A DNA stretch of 64,000 nucleotides from Lysobacter sp. Root494 (lineage in GTDB: Bacteria; Pseudomonadota; Gammaproteobacteria; Xanthomonadales; Xanthomonadaceae). The DNA is taken from assembly GCF_001427225.1 (NCBI RefSeq), contig NZ_LMFH01000006.1, forward strand, positions 62,001 to 126,000. Direction: 5' to 3'. This document shows, one piece after another, positions 9,268 to 17,583 of the stretch. The stretch's first letter is position 1; every line of letters starts with the position of its first letter. A program made the position numbers and the translations under genes. The notes below the pieces were generated by a model. The model was not told where the DNA came from and did not search any database. It saw only the letters and a program-made list of their open reading frames with translations.

Positions 9268-9378
9268 ATGAAATCTGCCCCGATTACCTGGTGTCACGCC
9301 TTTGCTTTCGTACGTCCGGCCGGTTCCAGCCAAGCCGCCAGCCAACCCCCGCAACCCCGACAGCCGACGCCGCCATGA
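9268..9378 (+). CDS. Possible 36-residue leader peptide before cysB
   Basis: A short frame beginning ATG AAA TCT at 9268 runs to a TGA that overlaps the cysB ATG as ATGA. The predicted peptide starts MKSAPITWCHAFAF, contains one Cys and ends in a Pro/Gln-rich stretch. It follows an AT-rich segment (about 9248-9270) that stands out in this GC-rich region and has a purine-rich AGAGATAAGA just before the start. I do not recognise a family. It could be a translational-coupling leader for cysB or chance; nothing in its codon use is decisive. Confidence 0.35.
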   Translation: MKSAPITWCHAFAFVRPAGSSQAASQPPQPRQPTPP

Positions 9379-10367
9379 CCCTCACGCAATTGCGCTATTT
9401 CGCCGCCATCGCCGATTCCGGCCTGAACATCACGCTCGCCGCGGAGCGCGTGCACGCCACGCAACCCGGCCTGTCCAAGCAGCTCAAGCAACTCGAGGAC
9501 GAACTCGGTTTCCTCCTGTTCGCGCGCAAGGGCCGCAGTCTCGAAAGCATTACTCCCGCCGGTTCCCAGGTGCTCGCGCACACGCGCCGCCTGCTCGCCG
9601 AAGCCGCCAACATCCGTTCCTACGCCGCCAACGAGCGCCGCGACGGCCATGGCCGCCTCGTCCTCGCCACGACGCACACGCAGGCCCGCTTCGTCCTGCC
9701 GTCCGCGATCTCGCAGTTGAAGAAGTCCTATCCGCGCGTCAGCGTGCACCTGCTGCCGAGTTCGGAAAGCGAAGTGCTCGACCTGCTCGCTCGCGGTGAA
9801 TCCGACTTCGCACTGATCAGTACCGCAGGCGACGTCCCGTCGGGTGGCATCGCCGTGCCACTGTTCCGCTGGAAGCGCGTGGTGCTGGTGCAGCGCTCGC
9901 ATCAGTTCGCCCGCAACGGCGTCGAACCCACGATCGCGCAGCTCGCGACACAGCCGCTGGTGAGCTACGAGTCCTCGGTGCGACCGGAATCGTCGCTACG
10001 CCGCGCCTTCGCCGAAACCGGCCTCGAACCGCAGCTCGCAATGACTGCGCGCGATGCGGATCTCATCAAGACCTACGTGCGCGCCGGCATGGGCGTTGGA
10101 CTGCTCGCCGAGATGGCGGTGAACGCGCGCGAGGACACTGATCTCGTTGCGCTGCCCGCGCCGGCGGCGATTCCCGAATGCATCGCCTGGGCCGTGCTGC
10201 CGCGCGAACGCGTGCTGCGCGACTACACCATCGAACTGCTGCACACACTGGCACCGCAGATCGACCAGCGCGACCTGCAGCGCGTGCTCGCTGGCAACCA
10301 GGAAGCGGATTGGCCGGAACCGCCGAACTGGTCGGAGTTGAGCCAGGTGCTTAGCCACGCGGCTTGA
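9375..10367 (+). CDS. cysB: LysR-type regulator of cysteine biosynthesis
   Basis: CysB is a tetrameric LysR-family activator that turns on sulfate uptake and reduction genes when N-acetylserine accumulates and sulfide is low. The 330-residue product begins MTLTQLRYFAAIADSGLNIT and has the N-terminal winged helix (TQPGLSKQLKQLE recognition region at about 34-46), followed by the periplasmic-binding-like effector domain, with the ALISTAGDVPSG type of loop. E. coli CysB is 324 residues. The ATG at 9375 is chosen because it starts the HTH domain. It is divergent from cysG and followed by a strong terminator. Its location among cys genes supports the assignment; the closely related Cbl is the alternative. 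Confidence 0.93.
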   Translation: MTLTQLRYFAAIADSGLNITLAAERVHATQPGLSKQLKQLEDELGFLLFARKGRSLESITPAGSQVLAHTRRLLAEAANIRSYAANERRDGHGRLVLATTHTQARFVLPSAISQLKKSYPRVSVHLLPSSESEVLDLLARGESDFALISTAGDVPSGGIAVPLFRWKRVVLVQRSHQFARNGVEPTIAQLATQPLVSYESSVRPESSLRRAFAETGLEPQLAMTARDADLIKTYVRAGMGVGLLAEMAVNAREDTDLVALPAPAAIPECIAWAVLPRERVLRDYTIELLHTLAPQIDQRDLQRVLAGNQEADWPEPPNWSELSQVLSHAA

Positions 10368-10379
10368 GCGCCGAAAGTA

Positions 10380-10405
10380 AAAGGCCCGCTTCGGCGGGCC
10401 TTTTT
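10380..10405 (+). terminator. Rho-independent terminator of cysB
   Basis: A hairpin of AAGGCCCGC, tetraloop TTCG and GCGGGCCTT is followed by a T-rich run, 12 bp past the cysB stop. Confidence 0.9.
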
Positions 10406-10771
10406 ATTCCCTTCTCCCTTCGGCGACCGAAGGGAGTGCAGGACTGAGAAGGTTGCGCGCAGCGCCGGACGCCCGAAGGAAGCACCCTTGGGGAGTGAGG
10501 GGCAACGAAGCAATGGAGCGGTCAGTCCAGCGAACGACCAAAAACCACGTTCAGCGCGAGACGAAGCCAAGGATGAGGGAGGCAGGATCCTCGACGACTA
10601 TCAGCACTTAAATCCCGACGCCCCGGGAACGCCGCATGTGTATCCCATTGGTCCAACCCCTCCCTAGGTGGGAAGCCGTCGACCGCAGGGCAATTCCAGG
10701 CTTCACTATTCCTGCATCAAGTAGGCGAAGGCTTCCCTGAGTGTTCACTTGTGGCCGATTGCGGGCAGTCA
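10406..10771. repeat. Non-coding region with a palindrome-headed, possibly repetitive element
   Basis: No gene is supported in this stretch between cysB and the hydrolase. It begins with a perfect 10-bp palindrome (CTCCCTTCGG, CGA, CCGAAGGGAG at 10414-10436). About 160 bp after it look like a degenerate intergenic repeat: in one minus-strand frame they read as low-complexity phrases (for example SFAGLTAPLLRCPSLPKGA) of a kind I associate with spurious hypothetical proteins in Xanthomonadaceae. The rest, to 10771, shows no recognisable feature apart from the 3' flank of the hydrolase gene. That it is a repeat family is inference. Confidence 0.4.
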
Positions 10772-11812
10772 TCAATGCGGGGTTTGGCCGAAGCCCTGCG
10801 CAGCGGCGTCGACGTCGCGAATGAATCGGAGCACGCCGGCGATGTAGTGCTGCTGGTCGTCATACATCGCCAGATGGCTGCCGTTGGGGCACAGCACGAA
10901 GCGGCCATGCGGAAGCTTCCTGCTCATCATCTCCATCCACGCAGGATCCATGGTGTCGTAGCGCCCGCTGATGACCAGCGTGGGCACGATGATGCGCGGC
11001 AGGTCGGCGGTGCGGTCCCAGTTCGCCAGCAGCCCGCTCGCGCCGAGTTCGCCCGGGCCCTGCATCGGGATGTAGACCTTGGGGTTCATGTGCTTGACCA
11101 CCCGCTTGACCGGGTCCGGCCACTGTTCCATCGGCAGGCGCAGCACGTGGCGTTCGTAATGCGGCTTGAGCAACGCTTCGAAACGCGGGTTGTTGTAGTC
11201 CCTGGCCGCGTCCAGCTGTTTTAGTTCGGCCAGCGCCGTGGTGCCGAGCTCGGGCATCAGCACGTCGCTTGCGTAGCGGTTATAGGCCGGGACGCTCGAC
11301 ATCATGCTGGAGACGATCAAGCCCTTGAGGTGCTGCTGGTATTTCAGTGCGTATTCCATCGCCAGCATGCCGCCGAACGAATGGCCCATCAGGTAGAAAT
11401 TGTCCTTGTCCAGGTGCAGCGCCTGGCGCACCTGCTCCACTTCCTCGACGGACCGCGCGAGATCGTTCAATGCCGGATCATCGGCCTGGTCGCTGTAGTA
11501 CGAGCCGAGCTGGTCGTAGTAGTAATACTCGATGCCTTCTCCGGGGAAGTAACTGTCGAGCCACTCGAAATTCTCGTGGGTTCCGCCGGGGCCGCCATGC
11601 AGCAGCAGGACCTTGATCCGCGGGTTGTTGCCGACGCGCTTGGTCCAGACCTTGAAGTCGCCGCGGGGAGTGTGGATCGGGATGAGCCTGATCCCGCCGG
11701 CCCAGGCATCGTTGCGGCCGGCGTTGTCAAAGTAGCCATCGGGACGATTCGCGGCCCAAAGTTGGCCGCCGCACAGGAGCATCAGGAGCAGGACGAGACG
11801 GAAACGCTTCAT
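10772..11812 (-). CDS. Exported proline iminopeptidase-family alpha/beta hydrolase
   Basis: The 346-residue protein has a signal peptide (MKRFRLVLLLMLLCGGQLWA) and an alpha/beta hydrolase fold. Visible elements are the oxyanion-hole motif HGGPGG at 72-77, typical of proline iminopeptidases (S33), the nucleophile elbow GHSFGG with Ser145, a later Asp in SGRYDTMDP and the catalytic His in PNGSHLAMYD. The family releases N-terminal proline from peptides or hydrolyses related amides; here the export signal suggests periplasmic action on short peptides. The gene stands alone between a non-coding region and the cysH terminator. Substrate is not resolved, so no symbol is given. Confidence 0.88.
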   Translation of the reverse strand: MKRFRLVLLLMLLCGGQLWAANRPDGYFDNAGRNDAWAGGIRLIPIHTPRGDFKVWTKRVGNNPRIKVLLLHGGPGGTHENFEWLDSYFPGEGIEYYYYDQLGSYYSDQADDPALNDLARSVEEVEQVRQALHLDKDNFYLMGHSFGGMLAMEYALKYQQHLKGLIVSSMMSSVPAYNRYASDVLMPELGTTALAELKQLDAARDYNNPRFEALLKPHYERHVLRLPMEQWPDPVKRVVKHMNPKVYIPMQGPGELGASGLLANWDRTADLPRIIVPTLVISGRYDTMDPAWMEMMSRKLPHGRFVLCPNGSHLAMYDDQQHYIAGVLRFIRDVDAAAQGFGQTPH

Positions 11813-11906
11813 TCGATTGTCATCCAGCCTGTGTCATTCGGGAAACGAATCTGGAAAGTGCAACCGGCCATTCCTGAGAGGGTTAACAGTCGTTCCTGTC
11901 AGGAGC

Positions 11907-11932
11907 AAAAAAAAGCCCGGTTTGCACCGGGC
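11907..11932 (-). terminator. Rho-independent terminator of the cysJIH transcript
   Basis: Read on the minus strand, the hairpin GCCCGG-TGCAAA-CCGGGC is followed by eight T residues, 23 bp past the cysH stop. Confidence 0.92.
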
Positions 11933-11955
11933 CTTCTTCGATCGCGCAGGACGAC

Positions 11956-12696
11956 CTACGCCGCCTGGTCGCTACCCCATTCCTCGTGCAGCCCGCACTC
12001 GCGCTTGAGTCCGAAGAAGCGCGTGTCCTCGTCGTTCATGCCTGCTTCGAGCCGATGCGTGGTGTGCACGTCGCCGATCGACACGTAGCCTTCGTGCCAC
12101 AGCGGGTGATAGGGCAGATCGTTCTTCTGCAGGTAGGCCCACACATCGCGATCGCTCCAGTCCGCGAGCGGATGCAGCTTCCAGCGGCCATCGTGCAGCT
12201 GCAGGAACGGCGTACTGGCACGGCTGCGCGACTGCGAACGGCGGATGCCGGAGATCCAGGTACGCGCACCGAGTTCGCGCAACGCGCGCTGCATCGGTTC
12301 GACCTTGCGCAGGCGGTTGTAGCGTTCGAGGCCGTCCACGCCCTGTTCCCACAGCTTGCCGAAGCGCGCTTCCATCCACGCCACCCCGATCTGCGGTCGA
12401 TAGACCTTGAGGTTCAGCGACAGGCGTTCGCTCATTTCGTCGACGAAGCGGTAGGTTTCCGGGAACAGGTAGCCGGTGTCGATCAGGATCACCGGAATAT
12501 CCGGCTTCTGCCGCGTGACCATGTGCAGCGACACCGCGGCCTGCGCGCCAAAGCTCGAAGACAGCGCATGTCCGCCGGCGAGGTTCGCCAGGCCCCAGGC
12601 AACGCGTTGCTCGGCCGTCTGCGTGGCCAGCCATTGGTTGAGTTCGTCCAGCGAGCGCGGCGACTCGGCGGCGGTGATGGGATCGGGCGGGCTCAT
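11956..12696 (-). CDS. cysH: Phosphoadenylyl-sulfate (PAPS) reductase
   Basis: CysH reduces PAPS to sulfite with thioredoxin. The 246-residue product has the PAPS-reductase domain, with GYLFPETY near the first substrate loop, the SGIRRSQS arginine-rich motif, and the C-terminal catalytic ECGLH. The absence of the extra CC...CXXC cysteines marks it as the PAPS, not the APS, type, in agreement with the CysC domain encoded nearby. E. coli CysH is 244 residues. The ATG at 12696 overlaps the cysI stop as ATGA, so it is the last gene of a cysJ-cysI-cysH unit. Confidence 0.95.
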   Translation of the reverse strand: MSPPDPITAAESPRSLDELNQWLATQTAEQRVAWGLANLAGGHALSSSFGAQAAVSLHMVTRQKPDIPVILIDTGYLFPETYRFVDEMSERLSLNLKVYRPQIGVAWMEARFGKLWEQGVDGLERYNRLRKVEPMQRALRELGARTWISGIRRSQSRSRASTPFLQLHDGRWKLHPLADWSDRDVWAYLQKNDLPYHPLWHEGYVSIGDVHTTHRLEAGMNDEDTRFFGLKRECGLHEEWGSDQAA

Positions 12697-14396
12697 GCGA
12701 CCAGCTCCAGTGACAGTGATTTGCTGATGACGACACCCGTGCGCACCAGGAAGTCGCCGAAGTGTTCGCCGCTTGTGCGGCCGTTGGCGTACTGCGCGAA
12801 CAAAGCATCGAGCTCCGCGAGGATCGCGGCTTCGTCGATGTTTTCGCGATACAGCGTGTTGAGGCGCGTGCCCTGGTGGCTGGCACCGAGCATCAGGTTG
12901 TAGCGCCCCGGCGCCTTGCCGACGAGCGCGATCTCGCCGAGGTACGGCCGCGAGCAACCGTTCGGGCAGCCGCTGATACGGATGTTGATCGGCTGGTCGC
13001 GCAGTGCGTGTTTGTCGAGCAGCGTTTCGACGCGGGTGAGGAAGTCGGGCAGGTAACGCTCGGCTTCGGCCATCGCGAGGCCGCAGGTCGGCAAGGCCAC
13101 GCATGCGATCGCATTGAGGCGCACCGGAGAAGCCTGCACGTGTTCGCCCAATCCGTGCGAAGCGACCAGCGAATCGATGTGCCAGCATTGATCGGCGGGG
13201 ACGTTTGCGATGACCAGGTTCTGGTTCGCCGTCATCCGGAATTCCGGCGGCTGCTGCGGATCGCCCACCTGCAACAGCGTGCGCGCGATCTCGCGCAGGC
13301 CGCTCAGATGCGGCTTCTCGCGATCCCAGATGCGGCCCGCGACGATGCGCAGCGTCAGGTGCCACAGGCCGTTGTGGCCCTGCACCCAGCCGAAGCGGTC
13401 GCCGTTGTGGACGAAGTCGAAGCTGTGCGCCGGCGAGAGGCGGAATCCGGCGCGGCGTTCGACCTCCTGCTTGAACGTCTCGAGTCCGCGGTCATCGATC
13501 GTGTACTTCAGCCGTGCGCGCTTGCGCAGGATGCGGTTGCCCCAGTCGCGCTGCGTGGTGATCACGGCTTCGGCAACCGCAGTGATCTGGTCGGGCGCGA
13601 TGAAACCGATAACGTCGGCAAGGCGCGGGTAGGTTTCCGGATCGCCATGGGTCGCGCCCATGCCGCCACCGACACTCACGTTGTAACCGGCGACCACGCC
13701 TTCTTCGAGGATCGCGATGAAGCCGAGGTCCTGCGCGAACACGTCGACGTCGTTGTACGGCGGAATCGCAAAGCCGATCTTGAACTTGCGCGGCAGGTAC
13801 GCGTCGCCGTAGATGCGTTCTTCTTCCTCGCCGCTACCGGCCACGCGTTCTTCGTCGAGCCAGATTTCGTAATAGGCGCGGGTGTTGGGCAGCAGGTGCT
13901 TCGACAGTGTCGCCGCCTGCGCGTGGACGAAGCCGTGCGCGGCCGATTCGTGTGGATTCGCGGCCACCGCGACGTTGCGGTTGACGTCGCCGCAGGCCGC
14001 GAGCGTGTCGATCAGCGCGGCATTGATCGCCTGCATCGTCGCCTTCAGCTCGCGCTTGATCACGCCATGGAACTGGAATGCCTGGCGGGTAGTGATGCGC
14101 AGGCCGCGCTCTGCGTACGTCGTGGCGATGCGGTCGAGCTCCAGCCACTGCTCCGGCGAAACCACGCCGCCCGGCGTGCGGGTGCGGATCATGAAGGCAT
14201 GCGCGGGTTCGAGCTTCTGCTGCCGGCGTTCCTCGCGGATATCGCGGTCGTCCTGCTGGTAGCTGCCGTGGTACTTGATCAGCGTCTGGTCGTCTTCGTC
14301 CAGCGCTCCGGTGACCGGGTTCGCAAGCGATTCCAGCAACGTGCCGCGCAGGCGGGCGCTGGATTTCTTTATGTCCTCGACGGAGTGCGTGCTCAT
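12693..14396 (-). CDS. cysI: Sulfite reductase hemoprotein beta subunit
   Basis: CysI carries siroheme coupled to a 4Fe-4S cluster and reduces sulfite to sulfide with six electrons from CysJ. The 567-residue product shows the cluster ligands Cys432 and Cys438 (ACVALPTC) and Cys477 and Cys481 (CPNGC), the substrate-binding RTRTPGG and [11 protein letters not shown] near 70-110 and the repeated sulfite-reductase domain pattern. Length agrees with E. coli CysI (570). Its start lies 187 bp after the cysJ stop, an unusual gap for this operon, filled by a repeat element; its stop overlaps cysH. Confidence 0.96.
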   Translation of the reverse strand: MSTHSVEDIKKSSARLRGTLLESLANPVTGALDEDDQTLIKYHGSYQQDDRDIREERRQQKLEPAHAFMIRTRTPGGVVSPEQWLELDRIATTYAERGLRITTRQAFQFHGVIKRELKATMQAINAALIDTLAACGDVNRNVAVAANPHESAAHGFVHAQAATLSKHLLPNTRAYYEIWLDEERVAGSGEEEERIYGDAYLPRKFKIGFAIPPYNDVDVFAQDLGFIAILEEGVVAGYNVSVGGGMGATHGDPETYPRLADVIGFIAPDQITAVAEAVITTQRDWGNRILRKRARLKYTIDDRGLETFKQEVERRAGFRLSPAHSFDFVHNGDRFGWVQGHNGLWHLTLRIVAGRIWDREKPHLSGLREIARTLLQVGDPQQPPEFRMTANQNLVIANVPADQCWHIDSLVASHGLGEHVQASPVRLNAIACVALPTCGLAMAEAERYLPDFLTRVETLLDKHALRDQPINIRISGCPNGCSRPYLGEIALVGKAPGRYNLMLGASHQGTRLNTLYRENIDEAAILAELDALFAQYANGRTSGEHFGDFLVRTGVVISKSLSLELVA

Positions 14397-14410
14397 GCGG
14401 TCAGTCCTAC

Positions 14411-14568
14411 GTTGCTGTTGCTTCCACGCTCGTCATTCCCGCGAAAGCGGGAATCCAGCGACTTTGCTCTTCCAGTGCCCGGGCAACAGCAAAGACACTG
14501 GATGACCAGCGCTTCGCGCTGTGGAAAAGCGCCTCCCGCCTTCGCGGGAATGACGAGCAACAGCAAAG
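14411..14568. repeat. MITE-like palindromic element, copy 1 (cysJ-cysI junction)
   Basis: The element has inverted ends: CTCGTCATTCCCGCGAAAGC on the left and the reverse complement of CTCGTCATTCCCGCGAAGGC on the right, both next to a GCTGTTGC block. The core 14499-14556 (TGGATGACCAGCGCTTCGCG and onward) matches 41711-41767 at about 52 of 58 positions. No coding capacity is seen. It sits inside the cysJIH transcription unit, so it would be transcribed as a long hairpin. Confidence 0.8.
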
Positions 14569-14583
14569 GCGGACGCGGTCCCA

Positions 14584-16401
14584 TCAGTACACGTCCCGTG
14601 CGTAACGGCCCTGCGCCTGCAGGTCGTTGAGGTAGTCGTTGGCGTCTTCCTCCGACTTCCCGCCGTGCGTGGCGATGATGTCGAGCAGTGCCTTGTGCAC
14701 CTCCCTGGCCATGCGCGTGGCGTCGCCGCAGACATAGAGATGCGCGCCGCCTTCCAGCCAACCGAATACTTCGGCGCCGCGTTCACGCAGCCGATCCTGC
14801 ACGTAGACCTTGTGCGCCTGGTCGCGCGAGAAGGCGAGGTCCAGGCGATGCAGTTCGCCGCGCTTGAGCGCGTCCTGCCATTCGAGCTGGTAGAGGAAAT
14901 CGCTGCGCGCGTGCGGATTGCCGAAGAACAGCCAGTTGCGGCCACCCGCGCCCGTAGCCGCGCGGTCCTGCACGAAGCCGCGGAACGGCGCGACGCCAGT
15001 GCCCGGACCGACCAGGATGACGTCGCGCTCTCCGTCCTTCGGCAAACGGAAGCGCTCGTTATGCTCGATGAAGACCGGCAGCTTTTCGCCTTCGGCCGCA
15101 CGGGCAAGGAAGTTGGAGGCGGTGCCCCAGCGGGTGTCGCCATCGATGGCGTATTCGATATGCGCGACGGTCAGGTGCGCTTCCTCGCCCACCGCCTTCG
15201 GGCAGGACGCGATCGAATACAGCCGCGGCGCCAGCGGACGCAACGCAGCGATGAGTTCTTCCGCCGTCCATGCGCCGGGATACGCGCGCAACAGATCGAT
15301 CACCTGCTGCTCGGCCATCAGGCGAGTGAAGTCCACCGAGCGATCAGGCGCGAGCAGCGCATTGAGCTCCTCGCTCTTCGCATGCGCGGCGTGCGTAGCC
15401 ACGAACGGACGCGAAAGCCGCGTCAGTTCACGTTTCGACGACAGCCACGCGCGCAGCGGTAGCGTCTGCTCGCTGTGCGTGATCGCCTGCGTGCCATCGA
15501 GCTCGAGCGTCGCGAGCACCGCATCGACCAGCGCCGGCGGATTCACCGGCCAGATGCCGAGTGCGTCGCCCGCTTCGTAATGCAGGCCGGACCCTTCCAG
15601 CGACAGCTCGATGTGCCGGATGTCCTTTTCGCTGCCGCGGCCGGTGATGCGCTGGTTGACCAGCAGCTCGGCAAGGAAGGGGTTGTCGCGTGTGTACGTG
15701 CTCACCGCAGCAGCCAGCGGACGCAGCGGCGTGACCGTCGCGAGTGGTGCCTGCGGCTTCAGCGCTTCCTTCGCGGCCGTCAGTGCACTCGCGACCCAAG
15801 GGTTCGCGACGCTGTCGATGTCGAGATCGGCATCGCCGCGCGCAAACCAGCGCTTCGCGCCGAGTTCGGCCAGGCGCTCGTCGAGGCGGCGCCCGATGGC
15901 GCAGAACTGCGGGTAACTGGAATCGCCCAGCGCCAGCACGGAATACTGCAGTTCCGGCAGCTGCGGCGCGCGCTTGCCGGTGATGAAGTCGAAGAAACCG
16001 CGCGCATCGTCCGGCGGATCGCCGTCGCCCTGCGTGCTGATGACGATGGCGAGGTGGCGCTCGTTCTTGAGTTCGCGCGTCTGGTAGGCGTCGGCGCGGA
16101 GCAGGCGCACGCCGAGGCCCGCGGCTTCGACCTGTTGTGCGAGCTTCTCGGCGAGGCGCCTGGCGTTGCCGGTCTGGCTGCCGTAGACGATGGTCAGCTG
16201 CGAAGCGGCCTGCGTTTCGGCCACGGCGAGCGCGGACGGGCGCGCCGAAGGCAACGCATGCGAGCGCGCCAGACCTGCGGCGTAGCCCGACAGCCACCAC
16301 AGGCCGGCGCCGTCGAGGCCGCCGGTCAGCTGCTCGAGCAGCACGACCTGTTCCTGCGAGAGCAGGGAGGGCGGCACGGTCAGGGCAGGAACGGCGGACA
16401 T
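14584..16401 (-). CDS. cysJ: Sulfite reductase flavoprotein alpha subunit
   Basis: CysJ passes electrons from NADPH through FAD and FMN to CysI. The 605-residue protein has an N-terminal flavodoxin domain (VYGSQTGNARRLAEKLAQ near 73-90, ISTQGDGDPPDDA near 120-132), a FAD-binding domain with RLYSIAS, and a C-terminal NADPH-binding domain (GPGTGVAPFRGF; YVCGDATRMA) ending ...RDVY, the usual C-terminus. E. coli CysJ is 599 residues. It is the first gene of the minus-strand cysJ-I-H unit and is divergent from cysD; the 222 bp between them should hold both promoters. Confidence 0.96.
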   Translation of the reverse strand: MSAVPALTVPPSLLSQEQVVLLEQLTGGLDGAGLWWLSGYAAGLARSHALPSARPSALAVAETQAASQLTIVYGSQTGNARRLAEKLAQQVEAAGLGVRLLRADAYQTRELKNERHLAIVISTQGDGDPPDDARGFFDFITGKRAPQLPELQYSVLALGDSSYPQFCAIGRRLDERLAELGAKRWFARGDADLDIDSVANPWVASALTAAKEALKPQAPLATVTPLRPLAAAVSTYTRDNPFLAELLVNQRITGRGSEKDIRHIELSLEGSGLHYEAGDALGIWPVNPPALVDAVLATLELDGTQAITHSEQTLPLRAWLSSKRELTRLSRPFVATHAAHAKSEELNALLAPDRSVDFTRLMAEQQVIDLLRAYPGAWTAEELIAALRPLAPRLYSIASCPKAVGEEAHLTVAHIEYAIDGDTRWGTASNFLARAAEGEKLPVFIEHNERFRLPKDGERDVILVGPGTGVAPFRGFVQDRAATGAGGRNWLFFGNPHARSDFLYQLEWQDALKRGELHRLDLAFSRDQAHKVYVQDRLRERGAEVFGWLEGGAHLYVCGDATRMAREVHKALLDIIATHGGKSEEDANDYLNDLQAQGRYARDVY

Positions 16402-16472
16402 TGAGCAGCTCGGCGGAAGTCGATGCTGCGAGGCTAGTTATGTGTCGAACCCGGGAGAAAGGACTTGCGGCT

Positions 16473-16496
16473 ATGCGCTTATGCCGAGAAGCGCAT
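16473..16496. promoter_or_regulatory. Perfect inverted repeat in the cysJ-cysD divergent region
   Basis: ATGCGCTT, an 8-bp spacer and AAGCGCAT form a perfect 8-bp inverted repeat midway between the two divergent starts. The position suits an operator shared by both transcripts, with CysB the obvious candidate. The link to CysB is inference; the symmetry is seen directly. Confidence 0.4.
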
Positions 16497-16623
16497 TTCG
16501 GCCAGCGGGCGCCGCGCCGATACTGGCCGCCCTTCCGGGGTCGGGCTCCGGCCCGGCACGCCGGCCCGATTTGCGTCACGATTGCCTGAGCCAAGATTGG
16601 CGCGATCCAGCGCCGCCCTGCCG

Positions 16624-17583
16624 ATGTCCCTACCAGCCTCGACCACTACCATCCTGAACACGACTTCCCCGGGCCTGAACCAGGCAACGTTGAGCCACCT
16701 CGACCGCCTCGAGGCGGAGAGCATTCACATCCTGCGCGAAGTCGCCGCCGGCTTCCGCAATCCGGTGATGATGTATTCGGTCGGCAAGGACAGCTCGGTG
16801 CTGTTGCATCTGCTGGGCAAGGCGTTTGCGCCTGGCAAGCCGCCCATTCCGCTGCTGCACGTGGACACCGGATGGAAGTTCCGCGAGATGATCGCCTTTC
16901 GCGATCGCCGCGCCGCCGAGACCGGCGTGACCCTGCATGTACACACCAATCCCGAAGGCGTCGCGCAGGGCATCGGCCCGATCACGCATGGCGCCACCGT
17001 GCACACGGATGTGATGAAGACGCAGGCGCTGAAGCAGGCGCTGGACAAGTTCGGCTTCGATGCCGCGATCGGCGGCGCACGGCGCGACGAGGAGAAGTCG
17101 CGCGCCAAGGAGCGCATCTTCTCGTTCCGCAGCGCGCAGCACCGCTGGGATCCGAAAACCCAGCGCCCGGAGCTGTGGAATCTCTACAACACCCGCATCC
17201 ACAAGGGCGAGTCGGTCCGCGTCTTCCCGATCTCCAACTGGACCGAGCTGGACGTGTGGCTCTACATCTTCCGCGAGAAGATACCGGTGCCATCGCTGTA
17301 TTTCGCTGCGGAGCGCCCGGTGGTCGGACGCGACGGTGCGCTGATCATGGTCGACGACGAACGCCTGCCCTTGCACGAAGGCGAAGTGCCCACGATCAAG
17401 CAGGTCAGGTTCCGCACGCTCGGTTGCTATCCGCTCACCGGCGCGATCGAATCCGATGCCGATACGCTGGAGAAGATCATCGCCGAGATGCTCGTCGCCA
17501 CCACTTCGGAACGCCAGGGACGCGTGATCGACCACGATCCGTCCGCGTCGATGGAAAAGAAGAAGCAGGAGGGCTACTTCTGA
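16624..17583 (+). CDS. cysD: Sulfate adenylyltransferase subunit 2
   Basis: CysD, with the GTPase CysN, makes APS from sulfate and ATP. The 319-residue product is a PP-loop ATP pyrophosphatase: the loop appears as SVGKDSS at 52-58, followed by [13 protein letters not shown] and [16 protein letters not shown], both standard for CysD, and it ends in KKKQEGYF. The ATG at 16624 (MSLPAST) gives a normal length; the longer open frame upstream overlaps the regulatory region and is not used. The stop overlaps the cysN start as TGATG. It is divergent from cysJ. Confidence 0.96.
   Translation: MSLPASTTTILNTTSPGLNQATLSHLDRLEAESIHILREVAAGFRNPVMMYSVGKDSSVLLHLLGKAFAPGKPPIPLLHVDTGWKFREMIAFRDRRAAETGVTLHVHTNPEGVAQGIGPITHGATVHTDVMKTQALKQALDKFGFDAAIGGARRDEEKSRAKERIFSFRSAQHRWDPKTQRPELWNLYNTRIHKGESVRVFPISNWTELDVWLYIFREKIPVPSLYFAAERPVVGRDGALIMVDDERLPLHEGEVPTIKQVRFRTLGCYPLTGAIESDADTLEKIIAEMLVATTSERQGRVIDHDPSASMEKKKQEGYF

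Noticed and set aside
12762-14630. 622-codon plus-strand frame across cysI
   Set aside because: It is the mirror of cysI (GC-rich shadow) and continues through the repeat element; cysI on the other strand has all its motifs.
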